From Mycolicibacterium tusciae (lineage in GTDB: Bacteria > Actinomycetota > Actinomycetes > Mycobacteriales > Mycobacteriaceae), in assembly GCF_002086795.1 (NCBI RefSeq), contig NZ_MVIM01000014.1:85871-149870 (forward strand): DNA of 64,000 bases. Reading direction: 5' to 3'. Below the pieces are notes generated by a model. That model had not been told where the DNA came from. It saw nothing but the letters and a program-made list of their open reading frames with translations, and made no database searches. Shown here piece by piece: positions 51,970 through 59,831 of this stretch (position 1 is its first letter; every line of letters begins with the position of its first letter). The position numbers were made by a program, and so were the translations under genes.

Positions 51970-52868
51970 CCGCACTGATGTGGTGGACCATCGGCGGTAT
52001 CGCCGTCGGCGTCTTCACACCGCCAATATTGCGGGCGTTGACGCGTCGCGGCACCGATGCCGCGGTGCTGTTGACCGTGTGGGCGGCGCTGGTATGCATA
52101 ACGCTCGCCGCGGTCGCACTGCCGGGTCTGGCCGAACTGCTTCACCGGTGCTGGCTGGCGCTGCACGCCGGTCCACCCGGGCGGGTCGACACCGTCGCGG
52201 GAATTTTCAGCGCTGCCGCGGTGGGCGTCGCGGCGTTACGCGGAGGTTGGCAGCTGAGGCGCACCGGCCGGCAACGGCGTCGCTTGCACGACAAACACGT
52301 CGAGCTGGCTTGGTTGCTGACCGGGCGCACGCCGCGACCGGGCGCGGTGTTGTGGCTGCCTGCTTCCGAGCCGCTGGCCTACAGCCTGGCAGGCAATCCG
52401 GCGCTGGTAGTGATGAGCACCGGGCTTCAGCAGTGCCTCGACAGCGCAGCCGTGCGCGCCGTCGAAGCTCATGAGCGTGCCCACGTCCGCCGGCGCCATC
52501 ATCTGCTGATCGCCGTCGCCCAGGCCGCCGCCGCGGGATTGGGATGGCTGCCGTTGATGCGCCAGTCACCCTCATTGGTCCGCACGCTCGTTGAGCTGGA
52601 CGCCGACGCGCATGCGGCCCGTTCCCACGGAAACCTTGGGCTACGCCGGGCGCTGCAGACATTGCAGAGCGCTTCGGCGCCGACGCCGGCGCTGGGCATC
52701 GCCAGTGAATGCACTCAGCTGCGACTGGCCCGGCTGGCCAGCAGCCGTCCGTCTGCGGGCCGCTTGGCCGGATCCAGCGCTGCCTGGGGCGCAGCGCTCG
52801 TGCTGGGCATGACCACGTTGCTCACCTTCGCCGCCCTCACAGGGCTAGCGTCCTGTACCGCGGGCTGA
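51966..52868 (+). CDS. M56-family (BlaR-type) membrane metalloprotease, copy 1
   Basis: A 300-residue integral membrane protease from GTG 51966. Four or so helices (WWTIGGIAVGVFTPPILRAL, LLTVWAALVCITLAAVALPG near the start; WGAALVLGMTTLLTFAALTG near the end), a cytoplasmic loop with the zinc motif EAHERAHVRRRHH (HExxH), and LVELDADAHAARS with the third ligand. No penicillin-binding sensor domain is attached, unlike staphylococcal BlaR1, so what it senses is unknown. In mycobacteria such proteins pair with BlaI (Rv1845c/Rv1846c). Confidence 0.85.
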   Translation: MTALMWWTIGGIAVGVFTPPILRALTRRGTDAAVLLTVWAALVCITLAAVALPGLAELLHRCWLALHAGPPGRVDTVAGIFSAAAVGVAALRGGWQLRRTGRQRRRLHDKHVELAWLLTGRTPRPGAVLWLPASEPLAYSLAGNPALVVMSTGLQQCLDSAAVRAVEAHERAHVRRRHHLLIAVAQAAAAGLGWLPLMRQSPSLVRTLVELDADAHAARSHGNLGLRRALQTLQSASAPTPALGIASECTQLRLARLASSRPSAGRLAGSSAAWGAALVLGMTTLLTFAALTGLASCTAG

Positions 52869-53345
52869 CGAGGCGGATCGCCTGCTGCGGCAATCTCTTA
52901 CTGCAGGTAAGTACTACGCTAGGCCACCTGTTGTGGGGCGCTGCGGCGTGGCCGCGCCACTGAGTGCCCTCCCGAGCAACACGACGGCTCGGCTCACCGT
53001 AGCGCTCGGCGAAAAACGAAGGGAGCAGAACGCTTTCATGGAAACCCGAATGTGAATCAAAATGCGCTGCATCCCGGCAGTAGATTCGCTCCCTCCCGCT
53101 GGGAGTGGCCATCGCGCCCGTGGGAGGGCAGTTCATCATTATGGTGAGCCCGAATGGCTGTATGTATCGCCGCGAGCGCGCCCAGCGGCTCACGAGGCCC
53201 GTCTATTGTCACGCATCCACTGGCGTGTCTGCAGTGGCATGGCCGCCGAGTGATCCGACGTCACGAAGACGCAGTCCAGCGCCGTTGGCTGGACTCGCAT
53301 CGAATGCGACCCACCGTGCGCGTTCCCGACTTACGCCCCATCTAG
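52869..53345. other. gene-free stretch
   Basis: No gene recognised. Holds a weak CTTAC-N5-GTAAG dyad at 52897-52911. The frames around 53060-53340 give no family resemblance. Confidence 0.35.
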
Positions 53346-53362
53346 TACTAGTCTAAATAGTA
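53346..53362. promoter_or_regulatory. BlaI-type operator before small membrane protein 1
   Basis: TACTA-GTCTAAA-TAGTA, perfect arms, 30 bases before the GTG at 53393. Confidence 0.7.
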
Positions 53363-53392
53363 GATAATCGGGTCGTATCGGAAAGGAGCGCC

Positions 53393-53680
53393 GTGGCGCG
53401 AGGCGAAAGAGTCCAGGCCTCGCGCCGAGGGGCGGATCGAGATCGACGCCGCTGGGCGCGCTTCAGACGCGCGGTGGGTTCCCTGCTCATCGTGGTGGGC
53501 TTGGCGGTGGCGACCGCGCATCTGATTGCTCATTTCGCGAACATGCGAGTCGTCGGGGCGCTGGATCTGCTGATCGGCTTTCCGATGGCCGCCACGTTGG
53601 TCCTCGTGGGCTTGTTATTGATAGAACTGCAATCAACGCCGCCCAGATCGAGTCGTCGACACGACAGGCACGTGATGTGA
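53393..53680 (+). CDS. small two-TM membrane protein, copy 1
   Basis: A 95-residue protein from GTG 53393 with GGAAAGGAGC upstream. A basic N-terminus (RRGADRDRRRWARFRRA) precedes two hydrophobic helices: VGSLLIVVGLAVATAHLIAH and LDLLIGFPMAATLVLVGLLL. The loop FANMRVVG and the LLIGFPMA motif are shared with the paralogue at 56872 (LAQMRIVG, LLLGYPMAG). Both genes start 30-41 bases after a TACTA-N7-TAGTA dyad. Family unknown to me; likely an inner-membrane stress protein of this regulon. Confidence 0.75.
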   Translation: MARGERVQASRRGADRDRRRWARFRRAVGSLLIVVGLAVATAHLIAHFANMRVVGALDLLIGFPMAATLVLVGLLLIELQSTPPRSSRRHDRHVM

Positions 53681-53955
53681 TCACCTCGTTGAAGCTGTCG
53701 GGGCATCAACTAGCAGAGAATCTGCGGCAGCGACGCAAATGTCGCTCAGGACAACGCCGTGGTAACGCGATGTGCCGTCTGCGCCCATTGACTGGACGGT
53801 GGCCTGGTTCTCGAACGGCAAAGCTGTTCATGCGACTTAGATCAGTCACTGGCCGGAGTGTTTGACATGACCGCGAGAACATCTGCGGCGGCCACCTCTC
53901 GGTCTCGCCAAGTCATCTGTCGCCGGGTGTAACACCAGCGCGCCGCTTACCGGCA

Positions 53956-53972
53956 TACGTAGTACGTACGTA
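53956..53972. promoter_or_regulatory. BlaI-type dyad before LdtMt1-like gene
   Basis: TACGT-AGTACGT-ACGTA, perfect arms, 39 bases before GTG 54012. The spacer itself repeats the half-site (AGTACGT), so the centre is GTAC-rich. Confidence 0.62.
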
Positions 53973-54011
53973 AGATGGGGTTAGTTGCGCATCGCGGTGA
54001 AAGGAGGGCTC

Positions 54012-54767
54012 GTGCACGCCACGCTTCGCGGGCTATTGATATTGACCGTCACGGCAGCCGTGGTGGCGTTGGCGTCACCGCCGGTGGGGTCGGGAGCAGC
54101 GGCATCCTCAAGCGTGGATGGCCGGGTCGCGATGGTACGTCCAAAACCTGACCAGGTGGTTGGTGTCGGGCATCCGGTGTTGGTGGGGTTCAGTGGGCCC
54201 GTCGAGGACCGCGCGGCAGCTGAGGGCAGCATTACTGTGACGGCGTCGCGGCCGGTGGAAGGTGAGTTCACCTGGCTGACCGATCGTCTCGTGGAGTGGA
54301 ATCCGGACGGCTTCTGGCCGGCGCACTCGAGGGTCACGGTGCGCGTTGGTGGCTTGAAGACCGACTTCACTACCGGGGCGGCGGTGGTGGGTGTGGCCGA
54401 TATCTCGGCGCACACGTTCACGGTGAGTATTGACGACCAGGTAGTGCGTGAAATGCCGGCGTCGCTGGGCAAGCCAGGCTTCGATACTCCGGTGGGGGCG
54501 TTCAAAGTGCTGGAGAAACAGCGCAACGTGGTCTTCGATTCGCGCACAATCGGAATTCCACTCGACGACCCAGAGGGATATTTGATCGACGGGGAGTATG
54601 GCGTGCGGGTGACGTGGGGCGGCGTCTATATACATTCGGCGCCGTGGTCCGTTGGGTCGCAGGGCTCGGCGAACGTTAGCCACGGCTGCATCAATTTAAG
54701 TCCAGAGAACGCCGAATGGTATTTCAACACTGTCAAGGTCGGCGACCCGGTGATCGTGCAGAGCTAG
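54012..54767 (+). CDS. L,D-transpeptidase (LdtMt1-like)
   Basis: A 251-residue exported enzyme from GTG 54012 with AAGGAGG upstream; M. tuberculosis LdtMt1 (Rv0116c) also has 251. Signal peptide (LLILTVTAAVVALASPPVGS), one Ig-like domain (VVGVGHPVLVGFSGPVEDRA) and a YkuD domain with YIHSAPWSVGSQGSANVSHG followed by CINLSPENAEWYF, where Cys is the nucleophile. LdtMt1 type enzymes have been linked to adaptation in non-growing cells. It is the first gene after the dyad at 53956 and before blaI copy 2. Confidence 0.9.
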   Translation: MHATLRGLLILTVTAAVVALASPPVGSGAAASSSVDGRVAMVRPKPDQVVGVGHPVLVGFSGPVEDRAAAEGSITVTASRPVEGEFTWLTDRLVEWNPDGFWPAHSRVTVRVGGLKTDFTTGAAVVGVADISAHTFTVSIDDQVVREMPASLGKPGFDTPVGAFKVLEKQRNVVFDSRTIGIPLDDPEGYLIDGEYGVRVTWGGVYIHSAPWSVGSQGSANVSHGCINLSPENAEWYFNTVKVGDPVIVQS

Positions 54768-54931
54768 CGACTGAACGCGCGCGCGACGGAACTTGGCCCG
54801 GCTGCCAGATCCCTCAGCCGACCACCCAGCGTCCGGCACTTGGGCGGTCACGCCGACATTTTGCGCGTCACAGCAGGGCAAGACGTCCGGTGCGAGGTAG
54901 GCTCGACCACGACATTGTGGGAGGCGAAACG

Positions 54932-55321
54932 GTGCGTGTACGAGGATTCGGCGAGCTGGAAGCCGTGGTGATGGACCGGGTGTGGGATCGCGATCCCGAG
55001 ATGGTAACGGTGCGCGACATCTTCGAAGAGCTCACGGCGGAGCGTCGCATTGCCTACACAACGGTGATGTCGACGATGGACAACCTGCACACGAAGGGGT
55101 GGCTCGAGCGGGAGCGCGATGGCCGGGCCTACCGGTATTGGGCCAACTTGACCCGCGAGGAACATACTGCCCGGTTGATGCGTGAAGCCCTCAATGGGGG
55201 AGGACGCTCGGAGCTGGTGCTCAGCTACTTCATCGAGCAGATCGGACCCAAGGAAACCGAGCGGCTCAGGGAAGCGATGCGGCGGCTTGCGAGGCGGTCG
55301 AGCAGGGCCAAGAAGCGGTGA
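54932..55321 (+). CDS. blaI: BlaI/MecI/CopY-family repressor, copy 2
   Basis: A 129-residue repressor from GTG 54932 (GGGAGGCG upstream). Same fold as copy 1 without the basic tail: FGELEAVVMDRVWDRDPEMV, ELTAERRIAYTTVMSTMDNL, HTKGWLERERDGRAYRYWAN, C-terminal dimer helix ending in RRSSRAKKR. The recognition region AYTTVM is identical in both copies, so both may bind the same dyads. The stop overlaps the M56 start. A TAGGCT at 54896 could be its own -10 element. Confidence 0.9.
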   Translation: MRVRGFGELEAVVMDRVWDRDPEMVTVRDIFEELTAERRIAYTTVMSTMDNLHTKGWLERERDGRAYRYWANLTREEHTARLMREALNGGGRSELVLSYFIEQIGPKETERLREAMRRLARRSSRAKKR

Positions 55322-56262
55322 ACGCCGCGGCGTGCCTGCTGCTCTACAGCGTCGCGGTGATCGTGTTCGGCCCATCGGTGTTGGGCTTTCTTACCCGTGG
55401 TGGGCACGCGCCCAGATCTGGAGTCGCCGCCTGGTTGATCGCGATCGGCAGTGTCCTGCTGAGCTGGCTGACCGTTGTTGTGCTCATGATTCTCGATGTG
55501 CTTGCGCACCGGAACGACGGCGGCTCATTCGTCGTGTCGTGCGTCAGGTGGCTGTGTGACCTGGCCGAGGGCAAGGCGGGGAGTGCACCGCAGGCGATGC
55601 TGCTGGCTTCGGCTGTAGCCGTGATCGGTGTCGTCGCGGTCATCGGCGTGCGGCTCGTGCGTACCGTTAGGCGGCTGCGTGCGCACGCTTACGAGCATGC
55701 CCAAGCGGTCCGACTGGTGGGCCGCCCGACCGGCGAACGCGACGTGTTTGTTGTCGACGCCGCCGAGCGCACCGCGTATTGCGTGGCAGGAAAGCCACCT
55801 GCGATCGTGGTCACCTCCGCCGCCGTCGCGGCCCTCGGCGAGCGGGAGCTAGCGGCCGTGATCGCGCATGAGCGCGCCCATCTTGATGGGCATCACCCCA
55901 GAATCGTTACAGCGCTGCGCGGTTTGGCGTTGGTCATTCCCCGTCTTGCCCTGACGACGCGCGGTGCCGCCGAGGTATCGCGGTTGCTGGAAATGTGCGC
56001 CGACGATGCTGCCTCGCGCCGGCATGGCAACGGGGCACTGCTGACCGGGTTGATGACTTTGGCCGCGGGCGCCCCGACCGCGGCGCTAGGCGCTGCCGAC
56101 GTCGCGGTCTTGAATCGCGCTGAGCGCCTTGCCCTTCCGCCTGCACTTCGTGTCCGCGTACGTGCGCAGGCCGCTCTTACCAGCGCGACGGCGACGATGG
56201 CCGTTGCCCCGCTGGGCATACTTGCGCTTGGCGCATCGGGGATCCTTATGTGTGGCGGCTAG
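55318..56262 (+). CDS. M56-family (BlaR-type) membrane metalloprotease, copy 2
   Basis: A 314-residue membrane protease from GTG 55318, coupled to blaI copy 2. Helices near residues 5-25, 35-60 and 90-115, zinc motif VIAHERAHLDGHHP (HExxH) and downstream acidic ligand in LLEMCADDAASRRHG. C-terminal helix (AVAPLGILALGASGILMCGG) ends the protein; no sensor domain outside the membrane. Same layout as copy 1 but low overall identity, so the pairs probably diverged long ago and may sense different signals. Confidence 0.86.
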   Translation: MNAAACLLLYSVAVIVFGPSVLGFLTRGGHAPRSGVAAWLIAIGSVLLSWLTVVVLMILDVLAHRNDGGSFVVSCVRWLCDLAEGKAGSAPQAMLLASAVAVIGVVAVIGVRLVRTVRRLRAHAYEHAQAVRLVGRPTGERDVFVVDAAERTAYCVAGKPPAIVVTSAAVAALGERELAAVIAHERAHLDGHHPRIVTALRGLALVIPRLALTTRGAAEVSRLLEMCADDAASRRHGNGALLTGLMTLAAGAPTAALGAADVAVLNRAERLALPPALRVRVRAQAALTSATATMAVAPLGILALGASGILMCGG

Positions 56263-56693
56263 TCGGCACTCACTGCGCCCTGGTCGCACATTCGTTGCTT
56301 CGTCGGCGCCGATGGGACTGGGTCCCCGGGAGACGGAACTACCGTTGGGGGGCGCTGCACAGCGGGGTCGACATCGTCAACGCGATCGGTACACCCATCG
56401 ATGCTGTCGCCGACGGCGTCGTCATCGCCGCCGGCCCCGTGGCCGGGTTCGGCATCTGGGTCAAGCTGCGCCACGCCGATGACACGGTCTCCCTGTTCGC
56501 CCATCTCAACAGCACGACCGCAAATGTCGGTGACCGGGTGATGGCTGGCGATCAGGTCGCCACGATGGGAAACACAGGAAACTCCACCGGACCGCATCTA
56601 CACCTGGAAGTTCACGTCAACGGCACCGACCGGGTCGATCCCGGCCCGTGGTTGGCCACGAGAGGCCTAACCGTTGGCGATCTCGTCGGATAG
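56250..56693 (+). CDS. M23-family peptidase domain, N-terminal region lost
   Basis: 147 codons overlapping the M56 stop by 13 bases. From about residue 28 it is a LytM/M23 domain with all zinc ligands: RWGALHSGVDIVNAIGTPID (His, Asp) and TGPHLHLEVHVNG (HxH). The N-terminus (LVGTHCALVAHSLLRRRR) has no proper signal peptide, so the protein would stay inside, and the usual exported part before 'G.RWG..H.G.D' is lost. Either decayed or using a start in another frame. Cuts cross-link peptides if exported. Confidence 0.65.
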   Translation: MWRLVGTHCALVAHSLLRRRRWDWVPGRRNYRWGALHSGVDIVNAIGTPIDAVADGVVIAAGPVAGFGIWVKLRHADDTVSLFAHLNSTTANVGDRVMAGDQVATMGNTGNSTGPHLHLEVHVNGTDRVDPGPWLATRGLTVGDLVG

Positions 56694-56814
56694 GCCCTCT
56701 CCTTCGAGGCCGCTCGGCGGCAGCGCTCGATTATCAACTCGGGGCGACACTGCAGAAGCGGACGCGCCTGCAGTGAGTCATGCAGGCTCAGGCGCTTAGC
56801 TGCACGCCAAGGCA

Positions 56815-56840
56815 TACTAAGATAGGTAGTACTATCTTAG
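56815..56840. promoter_or_regulatory. BlaI-type operator before small membrane protein 2
   Basis: TACTA-AGATAGG-TAGTA at 56815-56831, overlapping a second perfect dyad with nine-base arms (CTAAGATAG and CTATCTTAG, 56817-56840). 40 bases before ATG 56872. Confidence 0.72.
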
Positions 56841-56871
56841 CCCGTACAAGTTCGGAAGGTCGTCTATTGCC

Positions 56872-57132
56872 ATGAGTCCCATCCGGCGCCTGTCACGAAG
56901 CCCCAAACCGTCGATATACACGCCGATATACCGGCGGGAGCGGTCTCGCCGTCTGCTGGGCTGGCTGCTCGTCGGGGTGGGCTCAGTGATGGCATTCGCG
57001 CACGTATACACACACCTTGCACAGATGCGCATCGTCGGCTACCAGGATCTGCTGCTGGGTTATCCCATGGCGGGGATGCTGGTGCTGGCCGGCTTCATGC
57101 TCGTTGGCTGGGCCGCCAAACCCGGCCGTTGA
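56872..57132 (+). CDS. small two-TM membrane protein, copy 2
   Basis: An 86-residue protein. Basic N-terminus (SPIRRLSRSPKPSIYTPIYR), then helix 1 (GWLLVGVGSVMAFAHVYTHL), the loop AQMRIVG, and helix 2 (YQDLLLGYPMAGMLVLAGFM). It matches the 53393 protein in both helices and the loop. His residues in helix 1 (AHVYTH here, AHLIAH in copy 1) are conserved and could bind metal or serve as a sensor. Own operator directly upstream. Confidence 0.78.
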   Translation: MSPIRRLSRSPKPSIYTPIYRRERSRRLLGWLLVGVGSVMAFAHVYTHLAQMRIVGYQDLLLGYPMAGMLVLAGFMLVGWAAKPGR

Positions 57133-57149
57133 CGCGGTGGTCCGCCGAA

Positions 57150-57560
57150 TCCGCAATGTCACCGGTGGGTGATGGGGATTGAGGATCCGGCCGGTGAGCG
57201 TCACGATCAGCGTCGCGGCGGCGATCGCGATGAGCGCCCACCGCAATAGCGGCGCCCACCGCGTCGCGGGAGTGAAGCTATTGACCAGGTATGCGGGCTC
57301 GAAGAATTCGGTATCCGCCACGACCCTGCCCTGCGGGGTAATCACCGCGCTGATGCCCGTGGTACCAGCTACGACGAGGCTGCGGCCATGCTCGATGGCC
57401 CGGATTTTGGCGAATGCAACTGCTGGCGGCTCATCTGCTCGTTGAACGTGGCGTTGTTGCTCGCGACCGCCAGCATCTGCGCGCCGTTGAGCACTGCCTC
57501 GCGGGCGGCCCGATCGAAGATGACCTCCCGTTCCGAACCAGAACCCGAGCGGTCCACCGG
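57150..57560 (-). pseudogene. lnt: apolipoprotein N-acyltransferase, C-terminal remnant
   Basis: Pieces of the Lnt nitrilase domain are in two frames: EVIFDRAAREAVLNGAQMLA and VASNNATFNEQMSRQQ, then after a shift AFAKIRAIEHGRSLVVAGTT, GISAVITPQGRVVADTEFFE, and a last transmembrane helix LLRWALIAIAAATLIVTLTG. The N-terminal membrane part and catalytic Glu/Lys region are missing. Non-functional. Confidence 0.8.
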
Positions 57561-57966
57561 CGGAGCAGTAGCCCCACAGTCCGAACCTGGACGGCGATTT
57601 CACCGCATCCGCCTCAGCCACGCCGTGATGTCGTGATGCTCGCTCCCGGGGGTTGTATCGCGTCGATCGGGCACCCGCAAACCTTGTCCGCCCGGCAAGT
57701 TAGCTGGCATCTCCTTGTAAGGTCCGCGACGGCCCATTTGCGGTATGGGCAGAGTGAAAATGCGGTGATTTCTATGCGCTTCTGTCGGTGTCAGAGAGCT
57801 TGTCGGGCAGCTTGACCAGGGCATTGATCTATTCAACGCGACGGCAATCGGTGTGGTAACAGTGGGATTGCTGGTTCCAGTGTGACATGGGCAATCGACC
57901 CGCCAGAAAATACCCGCGCCGGGTCAAAGCTCGCTGGGAATGGCCGTGGAAGTGCCGCGTGATTGC
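57561..57966. other. gene-free stretch
   Basis: No gene seen. Further 5' parts of lnt may continue for a short way but could not be read with confidence. Confidence 0.3.
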
Positions 57967-57983
57967 TACGTACTATAATAGTA
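57967..57983. promoter_or_regulatory. BlaI-type dyad before block B
   Basis: TACGT-ACTATAA-TAGTA; inside it a tighter palindrome TACTATAATAGTA (57971-57983). 228 bases before the LpqS-like start. A 22-codon frame (ATG 57985) begins right after it, possibly by chance. Confidence 0.5.
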
Positions 57984-58178
57984 AATGAGCTGTGCATATG
58001 TTTGGCAGCTGATGCACACCGCCGGAAATAAACGAAACCAATTGCTCAAGTAAGACAGTCATGCAGATCACATAGTCAGCATGTCTCACCTGCGTAGCCG
58101 GTTCATACCGTCGAATCGCGAGCGCATAACGACATGGACTCGACTCGAAGACCTACGGAGGATGGCCGTACAAGCTGC

Positions 58179-58184
58179 TACAGT
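58179..58184 (+). promoter_or_regulatory. candidate -10 element, LpqS-like gene B
   Basis: TACAGT, ten bases before GTG 58195, in the same conserved context as at 29688 in copy A. Confidence 0.4.
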
Positions 58185-58194
58185 GGGCGACATT

Positions 58195-58608
58195 GTGAGG
58201 TACAACGAGGCCCCCACGAAATGGCGACTGCGGTCGGTGATCGCGCTGACAGTCGCTTTTTGGGCGCTGCTCATCGGCGGTGCACCAGCCTCGCCGTGGA
58301 CGGAAACATCGGACAACCACGCGGCCCACGTACTCACAGCCACCACGGCCGACCAGTTAGCTGTCGTTTCGGATCATTCGCACCTTGGACGAGATGTCGC
58401 AGCCAAGTTCCCAGACACCTTCGCTACCGCTGTGCTGCCACGGGCAACTTCCGTTTTGGTGGCCCTCGGGCTGGCTCTCGCGGTGGTGGCGGCCTGGCTG
58501 TACGGCGGCCAAGGGATCTTAGGAACGGTTCGCGGGCCACCGGATGGCCCTAAAACTGTTACGTCGGGCCGCCAGTTGCTGGCCTGCTTCTGTATTTCGC
58601 GGCGCTGA
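58195..58608 (+). CDS. LpqS-like membrane-anchored protein, copy B
   Basis: A 137-residue protein from GTG 58195, aligned with copy A: VRYNEAP against VRYGDAP at the start, one hydrophobic segment (SVIALTVAFWALLIGGAPAS), a His-containing middle (DNHAAHVLTATT, VSDHSHLG), a second hydrophobic segment (ATSVLVALGLALAVVAAWLY), and the shared end TVRGPPDG...LLACFCISRR. The end of copy A has one Cys, this one has CFC. A longer start (ATG 58081) is open. Position before cysK2 and MFS supports the LpqS analogy. Confidence 0.6.
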   Translation: MRYNEAPTKWRLRSVIALTVAFWALLIGGAPASPWTETSDNHAAHVLTATTADQLAVVSDHSHLGRDVAAKFPDTFATAVLPRATSVLVALGLALAVVAAWLYGGQGILGTVRGPPDGPKTVTSGRQLLACFCISRR

Positions 58609-58721
58609 TCGGGCAGCGCCAGACCGACCGCGCTCACACGAGAGCGGCTGGTCGCTACCCGCTGCCCTTTGTCAATTGCCGCGCAGTCAAGCCGCGGCGC
58701 TAGTACAGAAGCGACGCCAAT

Positions 58722-59831
58722 ATGACCAATGTTCTGTCCATCCATTCCACCGACTATCACTTCGCGCGCCAGCGCGGGCTGGGCCGAAATCACCGGCCGG
58801 GCACGATGGTGGGACATACCCCGGTGCTGCGGATATCCGCGCCGTTCGGTGACCATAAGCGCGGCTTCTGGGCCAAGCTGGAAGGTTCTAATCCCGGCGG
58901 CATGAAAGACCGGCCCGCCATGTACATGGTGGAGCGCGGCAGGGCTCGCGGTGACCTGCGACCCGGTGCGCGCATCGTGGAATCGACCAGCGGCACCCTG
59001 GGGTTGGGGTTGGCCCTGGCCGGCACCGTGTACGGGCACCCCGTGACCTTGGTCGCCGACCCTGGCATGGAGCCGATCATGCACCGGATGCTGTCGGCCT
59101 ACGGCGCCGACATCGACGTGGTGACCGATCCGCATCCGCAGGGCGGCTGGCAGCAGGCCCGCCGAGACCGCGTCGCTGAGTTACTGGATGCCCATCCACA
59201 TTCGTGGTATCCCGACCAGTACAACAATCCTGACAACGTGGACGCGTACCAGGGCCTGGCGCTCGAGCTGCACGCGCAGCTGGGCCACATCGACGTGCTG
59301 GTGTGCTCAGTGGGCACCGGCGGTCACTCAGCGGGTGTAGCGCGCGTCTTGCGTCAGTTCAATCCCGATTTGCGGTTGATCGGGGTGGATACCGTCGGGT
59401 CGACCATCTTCGGCCAACCGGCGGCTACCCGCTTGATGCGCGGGCTGGGCTCGAGCATCTATCCGCGCAACGTCGACTACGACGCGTTCGATGAGGTGCA
59501 CTGGGTAGCTCCGGCCGAGGCGGTGCGGGCGTGCCGCACACTGGCGGCAACCCACTTCGCTAGCGGCGGGTGGAGCGTCGGCGCCGTCGCGCTCGTCGCC
59601 GGCTGGGTCGCCCGAACCCACCCGGTGGACACGACCATCGCCGCCGTCTTTCCCGACGGACCGCAACGCTACTTCGACACCATCTACAACGACGACTATT
59701 GCCGCCAGCACGGCCTTCTCGGTGGACATCCGCCCGAAGAGCCGGCAATCATCGGGCATCCGACCGAACAGGTCGTCAACTCCTGGACTCGGTGCGTCAA
59801 TGTGGTCGATCCGGTGCAGGGTGACCGCTGA
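58722..59831 (+). CDS. cysK2: CysK2-like PLP-dependent S-sulfocysteine/cysteine synthase, copy B
   Basis: A 369-residue enzyme of the same length and motifs as copy A: PLP lysine Lys62 in GGMKDRPAM, phosphate loop SVGTGGHSAG, and the same FFP-like end FPDGPQRYFDTIYNDDY. Differences cluster in the N-terminal 25 residues (IHSTDYHFARQRG here). Presumed to make S-sulfocysteine or cysteine for defence against copper and oxidative stress. The stop and the MFS ATG share one base. Confidence 0.86.
   Translation: MTNVLSIHSTDYHFARQRGLGRNHRPGTMVGHTPVLRISAPFGDHKRGFWAKLEGSNPGGMKDRPAMYMVERGRARGDLRPGARIVESTSGTLGLGLALAGTVYGHPVTLVADPGMEPIMHRMLSAYGADIDVVTDPHPQGGWQQARRDRVAELLDAHPHSWYPDQYNNPDNVDAYQGLALELHAQLGHIDVLVCSVGTGGHSAGVARVLRQFNPDLRLIGVDTVGSTIFGQPAATRLMRGLGSSIYPRNVDYDAFDEVHWVAPAEAVRACRTLAATHFASGGWSVGAVALVAGWVARTHPVDTTIAAVFPDGPQRYFDTIYNDDYCRQHGLLGGHPPEEPAIIGHPTEQVVNSWTRCVNVVDPVQGDR

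Noticed and set aside
52897..52911. CTTAC-N5-GTAAG dyad after M56 copy 1
   Set aside because: Wrong spacing and half-sites for the TACKW-N7-WMGTA set and no gene follows.
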